Source: Amycolatopsis mongoliensis (GTDB taxonomy: Bacteria > Actinomycetota > Actinomycetes > Mycobacteriales > Pseudonocardiaceae). Taken from it: a stretch of DNA of 64,000 nucleotides. The notes below the pieces were generated by a model. That model ran no database searches, was not told the DNA's origin, and was given only the letters and a program-made list of their open reading frames with translations. A program made the translations under genes and the position numbers. This document shows positions 34,102 to 43,217 of this stretch, piece after piece. The DNA is taken from contig NZ_CP127295.1 of the NCBI RefSeq assembly GCF_030285665.1, positions 9,486,001 through 9,550,000 on the forward strand. The letters run 5' to 3'. The first letter of the stretch is position 1; each line of letters opens with the position of its first letter.

Positions 34102-35427
34102 ATGTCCGAAACAGCTCCCGCACGCCCGGTCGTGACCGGCAAACCCCTGTCCGCGGCCCGCATCGCGACGTCGTCGATGATCGGCACCCTGGTCGAGATC
34201 TTCGACTTCATCGTCTACGCCTTCATGGCCGCGCTCGTGTTCGGCCCGCTGTTCTTCCCGGCGGCCTCGCCCTGGATGGGCACGCTCGCCGCGCTCGGCA
34301 CCCACGCGGTGGCGTTCGGCATGCGCCCGCTCGGCGCGCTGCTGTTCGGCTGGCTCGGCGACACCCGCGGCCGCCGCACCGCGCTGCTCGGCTCGATGCT
34401 GCTGATGGGCACCGCGACCGTCGCGATCGGGCTGCTGCCCACCTTCGCCACGGCCGGGCTGTGGGCGCCGGTGCTGCTGGTCGCGTTCCGGATGCTGCAG
34501 GGCCTGGCGGTCGGGGGCGAATGGGGCGGCGCGGTCCTGGTGGCGGTGGAACACGCGCCGAAGCGGCGGCGGTCGCTGTACGGCTCGTTCGTGCAGCTGG
34601 GCACGGTGCTCGGCATCGCGCTGGCGAGCGGGGTCGTCCTGCTGGTGAGCACGGCGGTCAGCGCGGACGTCTTCCGCGCCTGGGGCTGGCGCGTGCCGTT
34701 CCTGGCCAGCGCGCTGCTGGTGGTGCTGGGCCTGGTGCTGCGCAAGCGGCTGGAGGAGACCCCGGAGTTCGTGGCGGAGCTGGCCAAGCACGAAGCGACC
34801 ACCGGCCGCCGGCCCCGGGTGCGCGCGGTCTTCCGCGACCACTGGCGGGAGCTGATCGCGGGTTCGCTGATGTGGTCGGCCCCCTGCTCGTTCCTCTACG
34901 TGCTGATGACCGGGCTGGTGGCCTACACGAAGACGTACGTGCCGTCGCTGAGCGGGCTTGACGTCCAGCTCGGGCTGCTCATCACCTCGGTCGTGCTGGC
35001 CGGGCTGACCCTGGTGAGCGCGACCCGCGCCGACCGCTGGGGCCGCGAGCGGCTGATCCGCTGGTCGGGTGTGCTGCTGGTGGTGTGGGCGTTCCCGGCG
35101 TTCTGGCTCGTCGACACCGGTGCGTTCGGCCCGATGCTGCTGGCGATGCTGGTGGGCAGCGTCTGCTACGCGGCGTTCAACGGCGCGGTCCCGTCGCTGA
35201 TGGCGGACCTGTTCCCGGTGGCGTCCCGCTACACGGGCTGCGGCCTGTGCATCGCGTTCGGCACGGCCGTGGCGGGCGGCATCCTGCCCATCGCCGGGCT
35301 CGCGGTCGTGGGCGAGACCGGCGGTTCGTCGGTGCCGCTGTCGCTGACGCTGGTCTTGTGCGGGGTGCTGACCCTGGCGGGTGTCGCGCTCGCGCGCCGC
35401 ACCCGCCGGGACCAGCCCGCCGCGTGA
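34102..35427 (+). CDS. MFS transporter, metabolite:H+ symporter (MHS) type
   Basis: 441 residues with about 12 membrane helices. Family motifs include GTLVEIFDFIVYAFMAAL in helix 1, the loop GWLGDTRGRRTALLGS, and RMLQGLAVGGEWGGAVLVAVE typical of the ShiA/ProP/KgtP (MHS) branch, which imports organic acids and related solutes with protons. It lies 39 bp downstream of the MmgE/PrpD gene and is presumably cotranscribed. It is the likely uptake route for the substrate of operon 1 or 2; the solute is not defined by sequence. Confidence 0.92.
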   Translation: MSETAPARPVVTGKPLSAARIATSSMIGTLVEIFDFIVYAFMAALVFGPLFFPAASPWMGTLAALGTHAVAFGMRPLGALLFGWLGDTRGRRTALLGSMLLMGTATVAIGLLPTFATAGLWAPVLLVAFRMLQGLAVGGEWGGAVLVAVEHAPKRRRSLYGSFVQLGTVLGIALASGVVLLVSTAVSADVFRAWGWRVPFLASALLVVLGLVLRKRLEETPEFVAELAKHEATTGRRPRVRAVFRDHWRELIAGSLMWSAPCSFLYVLMTGLVAYTKTYVPSLSGLDVQLGLLITSVVLAGLTLVSATRADRWGRERLIRWSGVLLVVWAFPAFWLVDTGAFGPMLLAMLVGSVCYAAFNGAVPSLMADLFPVASRYTGCGLCIAFGTAVAGGILPIAGLAVVGETGGSSVPLSLTLVLCGVLTLAGVALARRTRRDQPAA

Positions 35428-35450
35428 TCCGATCCGGCGAACGGTTCAGG

Positions 35451-35550
35451 CACCTCACTGGCCCCGCCGCCGATGCCGAGGATGCGGGCATCGCGGTAGT
35501 GGGGGTCCACTTCGGACTCGCGCATGTACCCCATGCCGCCGTGGATCGAT
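35451..35550 (-). pseudogene. C-terminal remnant of an acyl-CoA dehydrogenase
   Basis: The minus strand reads IHGGMGYMRESEVDPHYRDA then RILGIGGGASEV, the unmistakable C-terminal end of a FadE-type dehydrogenase. It stops matching on both sides within about 100 bp. It is a fossil between the convergent MFS and HMG-CoA lyase-like genes. Confidence 0.75.
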
Positions 35551-35554
35551 CGGC

Positions 35555-35574
35555 CCGGCCCGGCCCCGGGCCGG
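35555..35574. terminator. GC-rich hairpin between convergent genes
   Basis: CCGGCCCGG-CC-CCGGGCCGG is a perfect 9-bp inverted repeat lying between the convergent ends of the MFS gene (35427) and the HMG-CoA lyase-like gene (35583). There is no T-run, which is common for actinobacterial hairpin terminators. It could serve both directions. Confidence 0.55.
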
Positions 35575-35582
35575 CGCGGGGC

Positions 35583-36476
35583 TCAGGCGGGGAAGGCGCC
35601 CGCGCGGGCCAGTGCGCTGGGCAGTTCCTTGCCCAGCCGCTCCTCGAGCCACACCGCCGCCGAGATCGTCTCGGCCAGGTCGATCCCTGTCGCGTGGCCC
35701 ATCCGGGCGAACAGGTACGCCAGATCCTCCGTGGCCACGTTGCCGGTCGCGGCCGGCGCGAACGGGCAGCCGCCCGCTCCCCCGATGCTCGCGTCCAGCA
35801 CCGTGACTCCACTGTGGACAGCCGCGACCGCGTTGGCGACCGCCGTGTTGCGGGTGTCGTGCAGGTGCAGCCGCAGCGGGGTGTCGCCGCCGACGATGTC
35901 CCGGGCCGATGTCAGCCGCTCGGTGACGTCGGTCGGGACCGCGACGCCGATCGTGTCCGCCAGCGCGATCTCGTCCGCGCCGGTGGCGTGCACCCGCCGG
36001 AGCACCTCACCGAGCCGGTCCAGGGAGACCTCACCCTCGAACGGGCACCCGAACGACGCGCCGATCGTGACCGTCGTGAACTTGCCCGCCTGCCGGGCCG
36101 CCGCGACCAGCCTCGCGGCCGTCTCGCACGCCTGTTCCGTGGTCATGCCCTGGTTGCGTCCGCAGAAGGTGTCCGTGGCCACGACCACGACGTCGACCTC
36201 GTCCACCTTGCCCTCGAGCGCCCGGTCGAGGCCGCGTTCGTTGATCACCAGGCCCGCGTAGCGGACGCCGTCGTGGCGGGGCAGGGCGGCCATCAGCGCG
36301 TCGGCGTCCGCCAGCTGCGGGACCCGTGCCGGGTTGACGAAGCTGGTCACTTCGATGCGCTTGGCTCCCGCCCGCACGGCTCGTCCGACCAGCTCCACCT
36401 TGTCCTCGGTGCTCAGGACGGCCTTCTCGTTCTGCAGGCCGTCCCGCGGGGACATTTCGACGATCTCGATGTTCAT
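35583..36476 (-). CDS. Hydroxymethylglutaryl-CoA lyase-like enzyme (HMGL/DRE-TIM)
   Basis: 297 residues. It has EMSPRDGLQNE (metal/catalytic Asp), ALADTIGVAVP, LHLHDTRNTAVANAVAA (His-x-His metal ligands) and the GGAGGCPFAPAATGNVATEDL loop bearing the catalytic Cys. This fits HMG-CoA lyases, which split HMG-CoA into acetyl-CoA and acetoacetate; related 3-hydroxy-3-alkylglutaryl-CoA substrates are possible. It is the last gene of operon 2, overlapping the isochorismatase-like gene by 4 nt. It probably performs the terminal C-C cleavage there. Confidence 0.92.
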   Translation of the reverse strand: MNIEIVEMSPRDGLQNEKAVLSTEDKVELVGRAVRAGAKRIEVTSFVNPARVPQLADADALMAALPRHDGVRYAGLVINERGLDRALEGKVDEVDVVVVATDTFCGRNQGMTTEQACETAARLVAAARQAGKFTTVTIGASFGCPFEGEVSLDRLGEVLRRVHATGADEIALADTIGVAVPTDVTERLTSARDIVGGDTPLRLHLHDTRNTAVANAVAAVHSGVTVLDASIGGAGGCPFAPAATGNVATEDLAYLFARMGHATGIDLAETISAAVWLEERLGKELPSALARAGAFPA

Positions 36477-37093
36477 CGTCCCTCCGCCAGGTAAGCCAAC
36501 GCGGTCGCCTCGCCGACGACCTCGCCGCACTTCGCCTGGATGTCGAACAGGTTCGCTTCCTGGGTCTCGGGCGTGCGGTCACCGACCGCCTCCCGCACCA
36601 CCAGCGGGACGAACCCGTGCTGGAGCGCGTCGAGCGCGCTCGCCCGGACACAACCGCTCGTGCTGACCCCGCCGATCACCACGGTGTCGACGCCACGGGC
36701 CCGCAACGAGGACGCCAGCGGCGTCCCGAAGAAGGCGCTGGGGTACTGCTTCACCACCACCTGCTCACCCTCCGCCGGCGCGACCTCCGGCATGAACTCA
36801 CCGAGCGGGCCGCCCCCGTCCTGCAGCATCCGCAGCGCCGGGACCTTGCGGAGGAACAGGCCACCATCCACGCCGTCCGCACCGTAGGCCACCCGCGTGT
36901 GCACGACCGGGATCCCGTGCCGCCGCGCGGCCGCCAGGACCCGGGCCGCCGAGCCGAGACAGTCGCGCGACGGCAGCAGCAGCGGGCTGCCCTCGGTGAA
37001 GTAAGCCCGCATCAGGTCGATCAGGACCAGTGCTGGACGGCTTCCGCCGGCCAGCGTCCCGTCGAACGGGTCCGAAGTGGACATGTCGCTCAC
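36473..37093 (-). CDS. Isochorismatase-like cysteine amidohydrolase
   Basis: 206 residues with the family triad: Asp in LVLIDLMRAYF, Lys in VVKQYPSAFFGT and Cys in GVSTSGCVRASALDA. The C-terminal pattern GFVPLVVREAVGDR is typical. The family includes N-carbamoylsarcosine amidase, nicotinamidase and ureidomalonase-type enzymes. GTG 37093 makes a GTGA overlap with hyuB; ATG 37084 is the alternative. Directly after a HyuAB pair, it matches the N-methylhydantoinase then N-carbamoyl amidohydrolase logic of creatinine degradation (analogy, not proof). Confidence 0.88.
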   Translation of the reverse strand: MSDMSTSDPFDGTLAGGSRPALVLIDLMRAYFTEGSPLLLPSRDCLGSAARVLAAARRHGIPVVHTRVAYGADGVDGGLFLRKVPALRMLQDGGGPLGEFMPEVAPAEGEQVVVKQYPSAFFGTPLASSLRARGVDTVVIGGVSTSGCVRASALDALQHGFVPLVVREAVGDRTPETQEANLFDIQAKCGEVVGEATALAYLAEGR

Positions 37094-38961
37094 GAGACGA
37101 CGGGCCGCAGCGGGGCGGGCAGGCCGGTTTCGGCCAGGGCCCGCTCCAGGATCGTCGCCAGCTCGGGACCGCGGTCGAACGTCGGGAGCGGCTCCGGACG
37201 GGTGCCGCGCAGCTCCTCCCGCAGCGCCTCGGTCGCGGCGGCGTCCACCCAGCCATCGCCGTCGCAGACGACGCCGTAGCGGCGCGCGCCCGGGGCGGTC
37301 ACGAGGCCGCGGCGGACCTCCAGGCCGACCAGCTCCGGGTCGCGGGCCAGCGGGTCGCCCCACCCGCCGCCGCCCCACGTGACGAAGTGCAGGAGGTCGC
37401 CGCGGTGCACGGGCACGTCGTGCACCTTGCTGCCGAGCACCTCGGTGCTGCCGTCGGCGCGCTCGATCCACTTGCGGCTGCGGGCGCCGGGCTCGCCGCC
37501 GTTGACGCCCCACGGGTAGGTGAGCCAGCGGTCGTCGTGGATCGCGATCGTGCCCGGCTCGAGGAACCGGTAGGCCACGTCGACCGCGTTGCCGCCGCGA
37601 TGCAGCCCGGACCCGCCGGTGTCGGCGACGGTCTCCCAGCGCTCGATGCGCAGCGGGTAGTACGACTCCAGGTATTCGCACGGGATGTTCACGAACGACG
37701 GCCACAGCGAGTGCCCGTCCGGCCCGTCGCCGAGGGGCCGGCCGGGGATGCCGCCGAACCCGATGGAGTAGAGCTGGAACCACTCGCCCTTGCGGTCGCC
37801 GTCGCTGTAGGTGCCCGAGTACATGAAGTGCGGCGACGACGAGAACCCCGCGGCGTTGAGCAGGTCGGGGTTCGTCTGGCCGAGCAGCCCGCCGAAGAGG
37901 TCGAACACGCGGCCGATGCCGTGGTTGCGGGCGTTGAGCGCGGCCGGGTACTTCGGCTTCCAGAACGAGTCTTCGGGGATGATGACGTCCACCAGCGGGT
38001 AGAAGCCGTCGTTCCAGAGGATCTGCGGGTCGGCGACGGTGATCATGTAGATGCCGAAGAACATCCGCATGAGGTTCTCGTTGATGAAGTAGTTGATCGG
38101 CCCCTGCGCCTGCGGGCTGCTGCCGCTGAAGTCGAGGGTGACCTTCTCCCCGTGCCGGGTCAGGCTGAGCTTCAGCTCGTACGGGCCGTAGCCGAGGCCG
38201 TCGTCGCAGATGTAGTCGGTGAAGGATATTGTCTCGCCGTCCTTGAAGACGGCCTGCAGCAGCACCTTCATCGCCCGGTAGTTGCGGTCGAGCAGCTGAT
38301 CGAGCGCCGAGTCGTAGGTGTCGACGCCAAACCGGGCGCACATCTCCTGCACACGGCGCGCGGCCGTGCGGCACGCCGCGACGATGCCGTTGAGGTCGGC
38401 GCGGTTCCAGTCGGGCTTGCGCACCTGGTTGAGGATGATGCGCAGCGCGTCCTCGGCCAGGTCGCCCTTGCGGTAGAGCTTGAAGGGCGGGATGACCACC
38501 CCCTCCTCGAAGATCGTGCGGGCGTCGGTCGGCATGGACGCCGGGGTCTTGCCGCCGACGTCGGACATGTGGCCGAACATCGCCGACCAGCCGACGATGT
38601 GCCCCTCGAAGAAGATCGGGATCACCACGAGCCAGTCGTTGGCGTGGCTGATCGCGGCACCGCACGAGTAGGGGTCGGACGTCAACAGGACGTCGCCCTC
38701 CTCGATGTCGCCGGCGAAGTTGTCGAGGAAGTCCGGAATGGACAGTCCGAACTGGCCGACGACCATCTTGCCGTCGCGGTTGGCGATCAGCGGGAACTCG
38801 TCGTGCTGCTCGCGGATGCCCGGCGAGAGCGCCGTGCGGAACAGCACCTCGTCCATCTCGTAGCGGGCGTTGCGCAGCCCGTTCTCGACGAGGTCGAGGG
38901 TGACCACGTCGACGTCCACCCGCCGCAGCGGTCCGGTCGCGGTTTCGACAAGCCGTGCCAT
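37090..38961 (-). CDS. Hydantoinase/oxoprolinase-family beta subunit (HyuB), second copy
   Basis: 623 residues. It has the family opening VDVVTLDLVENGLRNARYEMDE, the conserved TSDPYSCGAAISHANDW region and GHMSDVGGKTPAS. It differs strongly from the HyuB at 24093, so it is a separate subtype and not a recent duplicate. ATG 38961 lies 1 nt after the HyuA stop. The SPGIREQHDEF segment and overall pattern recall the acetone/acetophenone-carboxylase-like branch as much as hydantoinases, so the reaction (ring hydrolysis or carboxylation) stays open. Confidence 0.92.
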   Translation of the reverse strand: MARLVETATGPLRRVDVDVVTLDLVENGLRNARYEMDEVLFRTALSPGIREQHDEFPLIANRDGKMVVGQFGLSIPDFLDNFAGDIEEGDVLLTSDPYSCGAAISHANDWLVVIPIFFEGHIVGWSAMFGHMSDVGGKTPASMPTDARTIFEEGVVIPPFKLYRKGDLAEDALRIILNQVRKPDWNRADLNGIVAACRTAARRVQEMCARFGVDTYDSALDQLLDRNYRAMKVLLQAVFKDGETISFTDYICDDGLGYGPYELKLSLTRHGEKVTLDFSGSSPQAQGPINYFINENLMRMFFGIYMITVADPQILWNDGFYPLVDVIIPEDSFWKPKYPAALNARNHGIGRVFDLFGGLLGQTNPDLLNAAGFSSSPHFMYSGTYSDGDRKGEWFQLYSIGFGGIPGRPLGDGPDGHSLWPSFVNIPCEYLESYYPLRIERWETVADTGGSGLHRGGNAVDVAYRFLEPGTIAIHDDRWLTYPWGVNGGEPGARSRKWIERADGSTEVLGSKVHDVPVHRGDLLHFVTWGGGGWGDPLARDPELVGLEVRRGLVTAPGARRYGVVCDGDGWVDAAATEALREELRGTRPEPLPTFDRGPELATILERALAETGLPAPLRPVVS

Positions 38962-38962
38962 G

Positions 38963-41050
38963 TCAGTTCTCCGTGGTGTGCTCGGCGGTCTCGGCGACCG
39001 GGCGGATGAGCAGGCTGCCGCTGGCGTGCACGGTGGCCGCGTGGCGGGGCAGCACCAGCGTGGTGGAGTCCATTTCGGTGACGATCGCCGGACCGGTCAC
39101 CACGTTGCCCGCGAGCAGCTTCGCCCGCTCGTAGACGCCGGCTTCGACCTCGGCGCCCTCGACCCAGATCGCCGTGCGGTCGCGCAACGCGGGCGCGGCG
39201 TCGGTGCCGCCGTCCGCCAGCTTCGGGGAGGCGACCTGCGGGCGCGGCCCGTGCGCGGTGGCGCGGATCGTCACGACCTCGTGCTCGTTGTCGAGCACGA
39301 AGGAGAACAGCCGCTGGTGTTCGGCGTCGAACGCGCCGCGCAGGCTGTCCAGGCCGGCCCCGCCGCCGGTGAACCGGGTGATGTCGACCTCGACCGGGAT
39401 CTCGAAACCCTGGCCGTGGTAACGCAAGTCGGCCGAGTAGACGACGCGGATGTCGGACTCGGGCACGTCCTGGCCGACGAGCGTGCCGCGCGCCTTGTCG
39501 GCCAGCTCGGTGAGCAGCACGCGCAGGCTCTCGTCGGTGAACTCGCCGAACCGGCGCACGAGCGTGCGGACGGCTTCGTCGCGCAGGTTCGTGGTCGCGT
39601 CGCCGTAGGCGCACAGCACCCCGGGCGACGGCGGGATGATCACCGGCCAGGCACCGGTGAGCTTGCCGAGCGCGTTGGCGTGCAGTGGTCCGGCGCCGCC
39701 GAACGCGACCAGCGCGAAGTCGCGCGGGTCGAACCCCTGCTGCACCGAGACCAGGCGCAGGGCCCCGAACATGTTCTCGTTGACGATGTCGATGATCCCG
39801 GCGGCGGCCGCCTCCACCGACCCGAGACCGGTGGCGTCCGCGATGGACTTGACCGCCGACCGGGCCGCCTCGCGGTCGAGGGTGATCTCGCCGCCCGCCA
39901 GCTCCGCCGGCAGGTAGCCGAGCACGACGTTGGCGTCGGTCACCGTGGGCTCGGTGCCCCCGGCGCCGTAGGCGGCCGGTCCCGGCGACGCGCCCGCGGA
40001 CCGCGGGCCGACCCGCAGCGCCTGGGTGAGCGGCGGGACGTGGCCGATGGAACCGCCACCGGCACCGACCGTGCGCACGTCGACCGAGGTGGCGCGCACC
40101 TTCAGGTCGCCGACGGTGGTCTCCCGGCCGATCCGCGGCGTCAGGTTCTGCACCAGCGCCACGTCGGTGGACGTGCCGCCCATGTCGAAGGTGAGGAAGT
40201 CGGCGAAGCCCGCCTGCTCCGCCACCCAGGTCGCGCCGGTGACACCACCGGCGGGGCCGGACAGCAGCAGGCTCACCGGGTTGTCGGCCGCGGCGCCGGC
40301 GGAGACCAGGCCACCGTCGCTGCGCAGGATGCTGAGCTGGCCGGTGATGCCGTTCTCTTCGAGCTTGTCCGCGAGGTTGGCCGTGTACAGCTTCACCTGC
40401 GGCTGCACGGCGGCGTTGGCGACCGTGGTGATGGTGCGCTCGTACTCGCGCAGTTCCGGCAGCACCGAGGAGGACAGCGAGACCGGCACGCCGGGCAGTT
40501 CCTCCGCCGCGATCTCGCCGACGCGGCGCTCGTGCGCGGCGTTGGCGTAGGAGTTGATCAGGCTGACGCTCAGCGCCTCGATGCCCGCGGACCGCAGCTT
40601 CGCCAGCTGGGGCCGCACGTCGTCCTCGGCCAGCTCGTCGACCACCGAGCCGTCGGCGGCGATGCGGCCCCGGACCTCGACGGTGTTCTCCAGTGCCGCC
40701 AAGGGTTCCGGCTTGGGCCAGATGATCCAGCCGGCGAGGCCGCCGGGCACGAAGGAGCGGGCGATCTGGAGCACCTGGCGGAAACCGTGGGTGGTCACGA
40801 GACCGACCTTGGCGCCCTTGCCCTCCAGGATCGCGTTCGTCGCGACCGTGGTGCCGTGGTAGACGGAAGCGATCTCCGCCGGGTCCGCGCCGGCCACCGC
40901 GCACACGCGCTCGATGCCGCGCAGCACGCCGATCGACTGGTCCTGCGGGGTGGAGGACGTCTTGGCCCGGTAGGTCTGACCGGAGTCCTCGTCGATGAGA
41001 AGGATGTCGGTGAACGTGCCGCCCACGTCCACGCCGAGCCGGTAGGTCAT
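38963..41050 (-). CDS. Hydantoinase/oxoprolinase-family alpha subunit (HyuA), second copy
   Basis: 695 residues. The ATPase motifs are VDVGGTFTDILLID (N-terminus) and FDMGGTSTDVALV (middle), followed by VGAGGGSIGHV and VGPRSAGASPGPAAYGAGG. A YHGTTVATNAILEGKG segment is conserved. ATG 41050 starts 11 nt after the CaiB stop. It pairs with HyuB2 downstream. It is full length and shows no damage. Confidence 0.94.
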   Translation of the reverse strand: MTYRLGVDVGGTFTDILLIDEDSGQTYRAKTSSTPQDQSIGVLRGIERVCAVAGADPAEIASVYHGTTVATNAILEGKGAKVGLVTTHGFRQVLQIARSFVPGGLAGWIIWPKPEPLAALENTVEVRGRIAADGSVVDELAEDDVRPQLAKLRSAGIEALSVSLINSYANAAHERRVGEIAAEELPGVPVSLSSSVLPELREYERTITTVANAAVQPQVKLYTANLADKLEENGITGQLSILRSDGGLVSAGAAADNPVSLLLSGPAGGVTGATWVAEQAGFADFLTFDMGGTSTDVALVQNLTPRIGRETTVGDLKVRATSVDVRTVGAGGGSIGHVPPLTQALRVGPRSAGASPGPAAYGAGGTEPTVTDANVVLGYLPAELAGGEITLDREAARSAVKSIADATGLGSVEAAAAGIIDIVNENMFGALRLVSVQQGFDPRDFALVAFGGAGPLHANALGKLTGAWPVIIPPSPGVLCAYGDATTNLRDEAVRTLVRRFGEFTDESLRVLLTELADKARGTLVGQDVPESDIRVVYSADLRYHGQGFEIPVEVDITRFTGGGAGLDSLRGAFDAEHQRLFSFVLDNEHEVVTIRATAHGPRPQVASPKLADGGTDAAPALRDRTAIWVEGAEVEAGVYERAKLLAGNVVTGPAIVTEMDSTTLVLPRHAATVHASGSLLIRPVAETAEHTTEN

Positions 41051-41061
41051 TGGTGGTCTCC

Positions 41062-42261
41062 TCAGATGACACCGGCCGAGCGCAACGACACCAGCTCGTC
41101 GTCGGCGAGGCCGAGCAGATCGCGGTAGATGACTTCGTTGTGCTCGCCGAGCTCGGGCCCGACGTGGCGGACCTTCCCCGGCGTGTCCGAGAGCTTCGGC
41201 ACCACGTTGTGCATGGCGAACTCGCCGATCTCGGGGTGGACCAGGCGGACGATCGCCTCCCGCGCGGCGAAGTGCGGGTCGGTGAGCATGTCCTTGGCGC
41301 GGTAGATGCGCCCGGCCGGCACACCCTTGTCGTTCATCAGCTCCAGCAGGTCGTCCGCCTTCATGGTGGAGGTCCACTCGGCGATGAGGCCGTCGAGCTC
41401 TTCCATGGACTTGCCGCGGGCGCCGTGCGTGGCGTAGCGCTCGTCGGTGGCCAGCTCGGGCCGCCCCATGGCATCGGCCAGCCGCCGGAACACCGTGTCC
41501 TGGTTGGCCGCGAGCAGGATCATCTCCTCGTCGGCGGTCGGGTAGACGTTGCTCGGCGCGACGTTCGGCAGCGTCGCGCCGGTGCGCTGCCGCTGGTAGC
41601 CCGCCACCTGGTACTCGGGGATCAGGGACTCCATCATCGCGAGCACCGCCTCGTAGATGGCGGAGTCGACGACCTGGCCCTTGCCGGTGCGTCCTCGGTT
41701 GTGCAGCGCCACCAGCGTGCCGATGCAGGCGAACGTCGCGGCGAGCGCGTCGCCGAGGGAAATGCCCGTGCGGGACGGGGCGCGGTCCGGGTCACCGGTG
41801 ATGTACCGGATGCCGCCCATGGCTTCGCCGATGGAGCCGTACCCCGCGCGCTTGGCGTACGGTCCCGTCTGGCCGTAGCCGCTCACGCGGGTGATGATCA
41901 GACGAGGGTTCCGCTCCCAGAGCACCTCCGGGCTCAGCCCCCACCGCTCGAGCGTGCCGGGGCGGAAGTTCTCGATGAGCACGTCGGCCTCGACGATGAG
42001 CCGGGCGACGAGCCGCTGTCCTTCCTCGGTCCGCAGGTCGGCGGTGACCGACTGCTTGTTGCGTGCCACGACCGGCCACCAGAGCGACCGGCCGTAGGGC
42101 CGTTCCCGCCCCCACTGGCGCATCGGGTCACCGGTGCGCGGGTCCTCGACCTTGATCACCTGGGCGCCGAAGTCGCCGAGGAGCTGCCCGCAGAACGGCC
42201 CGGCGAGCAACTGCCCGAGCTCCACCACCCGCAGACCGGCCAAGGGCATCTCTTCAGGCAT
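41062..42261 (-). CDS. Type III CoA transferase (CaiB/BaiF family), second copy
   Basis: 399 residues. It has the MPLAGLRVVELGQLLAGPFC opening, ARNKQSVTADL, LIENFRPGTLERWG and a catalytic Asp in RTGISLGDALAA. It moves CoA onto a carboxylic acid. ATG 42261 follows a GAGGAG site; the ATG at 42297 would place the operator inside the gene. First gene of operon 2, repressed if the 42274 site is occupied. With the HMGL-like enzyme it frames a CoA-activation then lyase sequence around the HyuAB/amidohydrolase steps. Confidence 0.93.
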   Translation of the reverse strand: MPEEMPLAGLRVVELGQLLAGPFCGQLLGDFGAQVIKVEDPRTGDPMRQWGRERPYGRSLWWPVVARNKQSVTADLRTEEGQRLVARLIVEADVLIENFRPGTLERWGLSPEVLWERNPRLIITRVSGYGQTGPYAKRAGYGSIGEAMGGIRYITGDPDRAPSRTGISLGDALAATFACIGTLVALHNRGRTGKGQVVDSAIYEAVLAMMESLIPEYQVAGYQRQRTGATLPNVAPSNVYPTADEEMILLAANQDTVFRRLADAMGRPELATDERYATHGARGKSMEELDGLIAEWTSTMKADDLLELMNDKGVPAGRIYRAKDMLTDPHFAAREAIVRLVHPEIGEFAMHNVVPKLSDTPGKVRHVGPELGEHNEVIYRDLLGLADDELVSLRSAGVI

Positions 42262-42273
42262 CCAGCACTCCTC

Positions 42274-42285
42274 GTTGTATGCAAC
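42274..42285. promoter_or_regulatory. GntR operator GTTGTATGCAAC next to the operon 2 ribosome site
   Basis: GTTGTATGCAAC (arms GTTG/CAAC) sits directly upstream of the CaiB ribosome site. Its exact reverse complement, extended to 15 bp (AAAGTTGCATACAAC), is at 42367-42381. TTGTATNCAA-type palindromes are classic for FadR/VanR-type GntR proteins. Occupancy here would block the operon 2 transcript. Confidence 0.7.
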
Positions 42286-42366
42286 TTTTCGCGACACGTG
42301 ATCTGCGTCGCCGCTCGACCAGCAAAAAAGTAGAGCTCACGGTGGCAGCGTGTCAACGGCTCAGCG

Positions 42367-42381
42367 AAAGTTGCATACAAC
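42367..42381. promoter_or_regulatory. Second GntR operator AAAGTTGCATACAAC upstream of the regulator gene
   Basis: Inverted exact copy of the 42274 site, 28 bp upstream of the GntR start at 42409 and about 80 bp from its partner. Paired sites in a divergent promoter suggest cooperative binding and autoregulation. Confidence 0.7.
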
Positions 42382-42408
42382 TCTGGTCGTCCTTTAGGGT
42401 CGTCCTCG

Positions 42409-43077
42409 ATGAGCGACACGGCGTACGAGCAGGACGGCCGGCACGCGGCCGATCACGCCTACCGGCTGATCCGCGACGAGATCCTCTCCGGCAGGCGGGC
42501 AGGCGGGGAGTGGCTGCGCGAAGGCGAGCTCGCCGACTCGATCGGGGTCAGCCGCACCCCGGTACGGGAAGCCCTGCGCCGGCTCACCGCCGAGGGGTTG
42601 CTGATCTACGAACGCCACCGCGGCGTGCAGGTCAAGCGCTGGGACATCGCCGACCTCGACGAGATCTTCAGCCTGCGCATGGTGCTCGAACCGTGGGGCT
42701 GCAGCCTCGCCGCCGAACGTGCGACGGTCGACGTCGACCGGCTCGAGGAGCTGGCGTGCGCGATGGACGCGTTGGTCGCGAACGGCCAGCCGACCGACCT
42801 CGACGAGCTCACCGACCTCAACAACCGCTTCCACCGCGCGATCCTGGAGGGGTCGGGCAACAACCGCCTCGCCGCGGTGCTCGCGTCGGTCGTGCAGCTG
42901 CCGATCGTCTGGCGGACGTTCGCCCACTACCGACCGGAAGCACTGCGCCGCAGCCTCGCCCACCACCACGAACTGATCGCCGCGCTGCGCGCCCGCGACG
43001 CCGACTGGGCCCAGTCGGTGATGTGCAGCCACATCAAGTCGGCATGGCACTCCATCCGGGAGCACTCGCAGGCCTGA
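42409..43077 (+). CDS. FadR-subfamily GntR transcriptional regulator, controller of operon 2
   Basis: 222 residues. The N-terminal winged HTH has GEWLREGELADSIGVSRTPVREALRRL and YERHRGVQV; the FCD ligand domain has DLNNRFHRAIL and LAHHHELIAALRARD. It is divergent from operon 2, with two copies of a 15-bp palindromic site between them. Distinct from the 31853 regulator, so the two operons are independently controlled. Between its stop and the IS3 end (43078-43176) nothing is recognised beyond a short CTTCCG-C-CGGAAG hairpin at 43099-43111. Confidence 0.93.
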   Translation: MSDTAYEQDGRHAADHAYRLIRDEILSGRRAGGEWLREGELADSIGVSRTPVREALRRLTAEGLLIYERHRGVQVKRWDIADLDEIFSLRMVLEPWGCSLAAERATVDVDRLEELACAMDALVANGQPTDLDELTDLNNRFHRAILEGSGNNRLAAVLASVVQLPIVWRTFAHYRPEALRRSLAHHHELIAALRARDADWAQSVMCSHIKSAWHSIREHSQA

Positions 43078-43217
43078 CCTCGCCTCCCCGGCGCACGCCT
43101 TCCGCCGGAAGCGCAGGTCCGACCTCCCCCGCGCAGCGGTCCGCGATCATCCGTCAACGGCAGGCGCAATCTCGGGGGTCTGCCCAGACTTCGGTTGACA
43201 CCGGAGCTGACTGTTTC

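Noticed and set aside
43078..43176. Target-site duplication of the outer IS3 element
   Set aside because: Bases flanking 43177 and 46091 do not match over 3-4 bp, so no duplication can be claimed.
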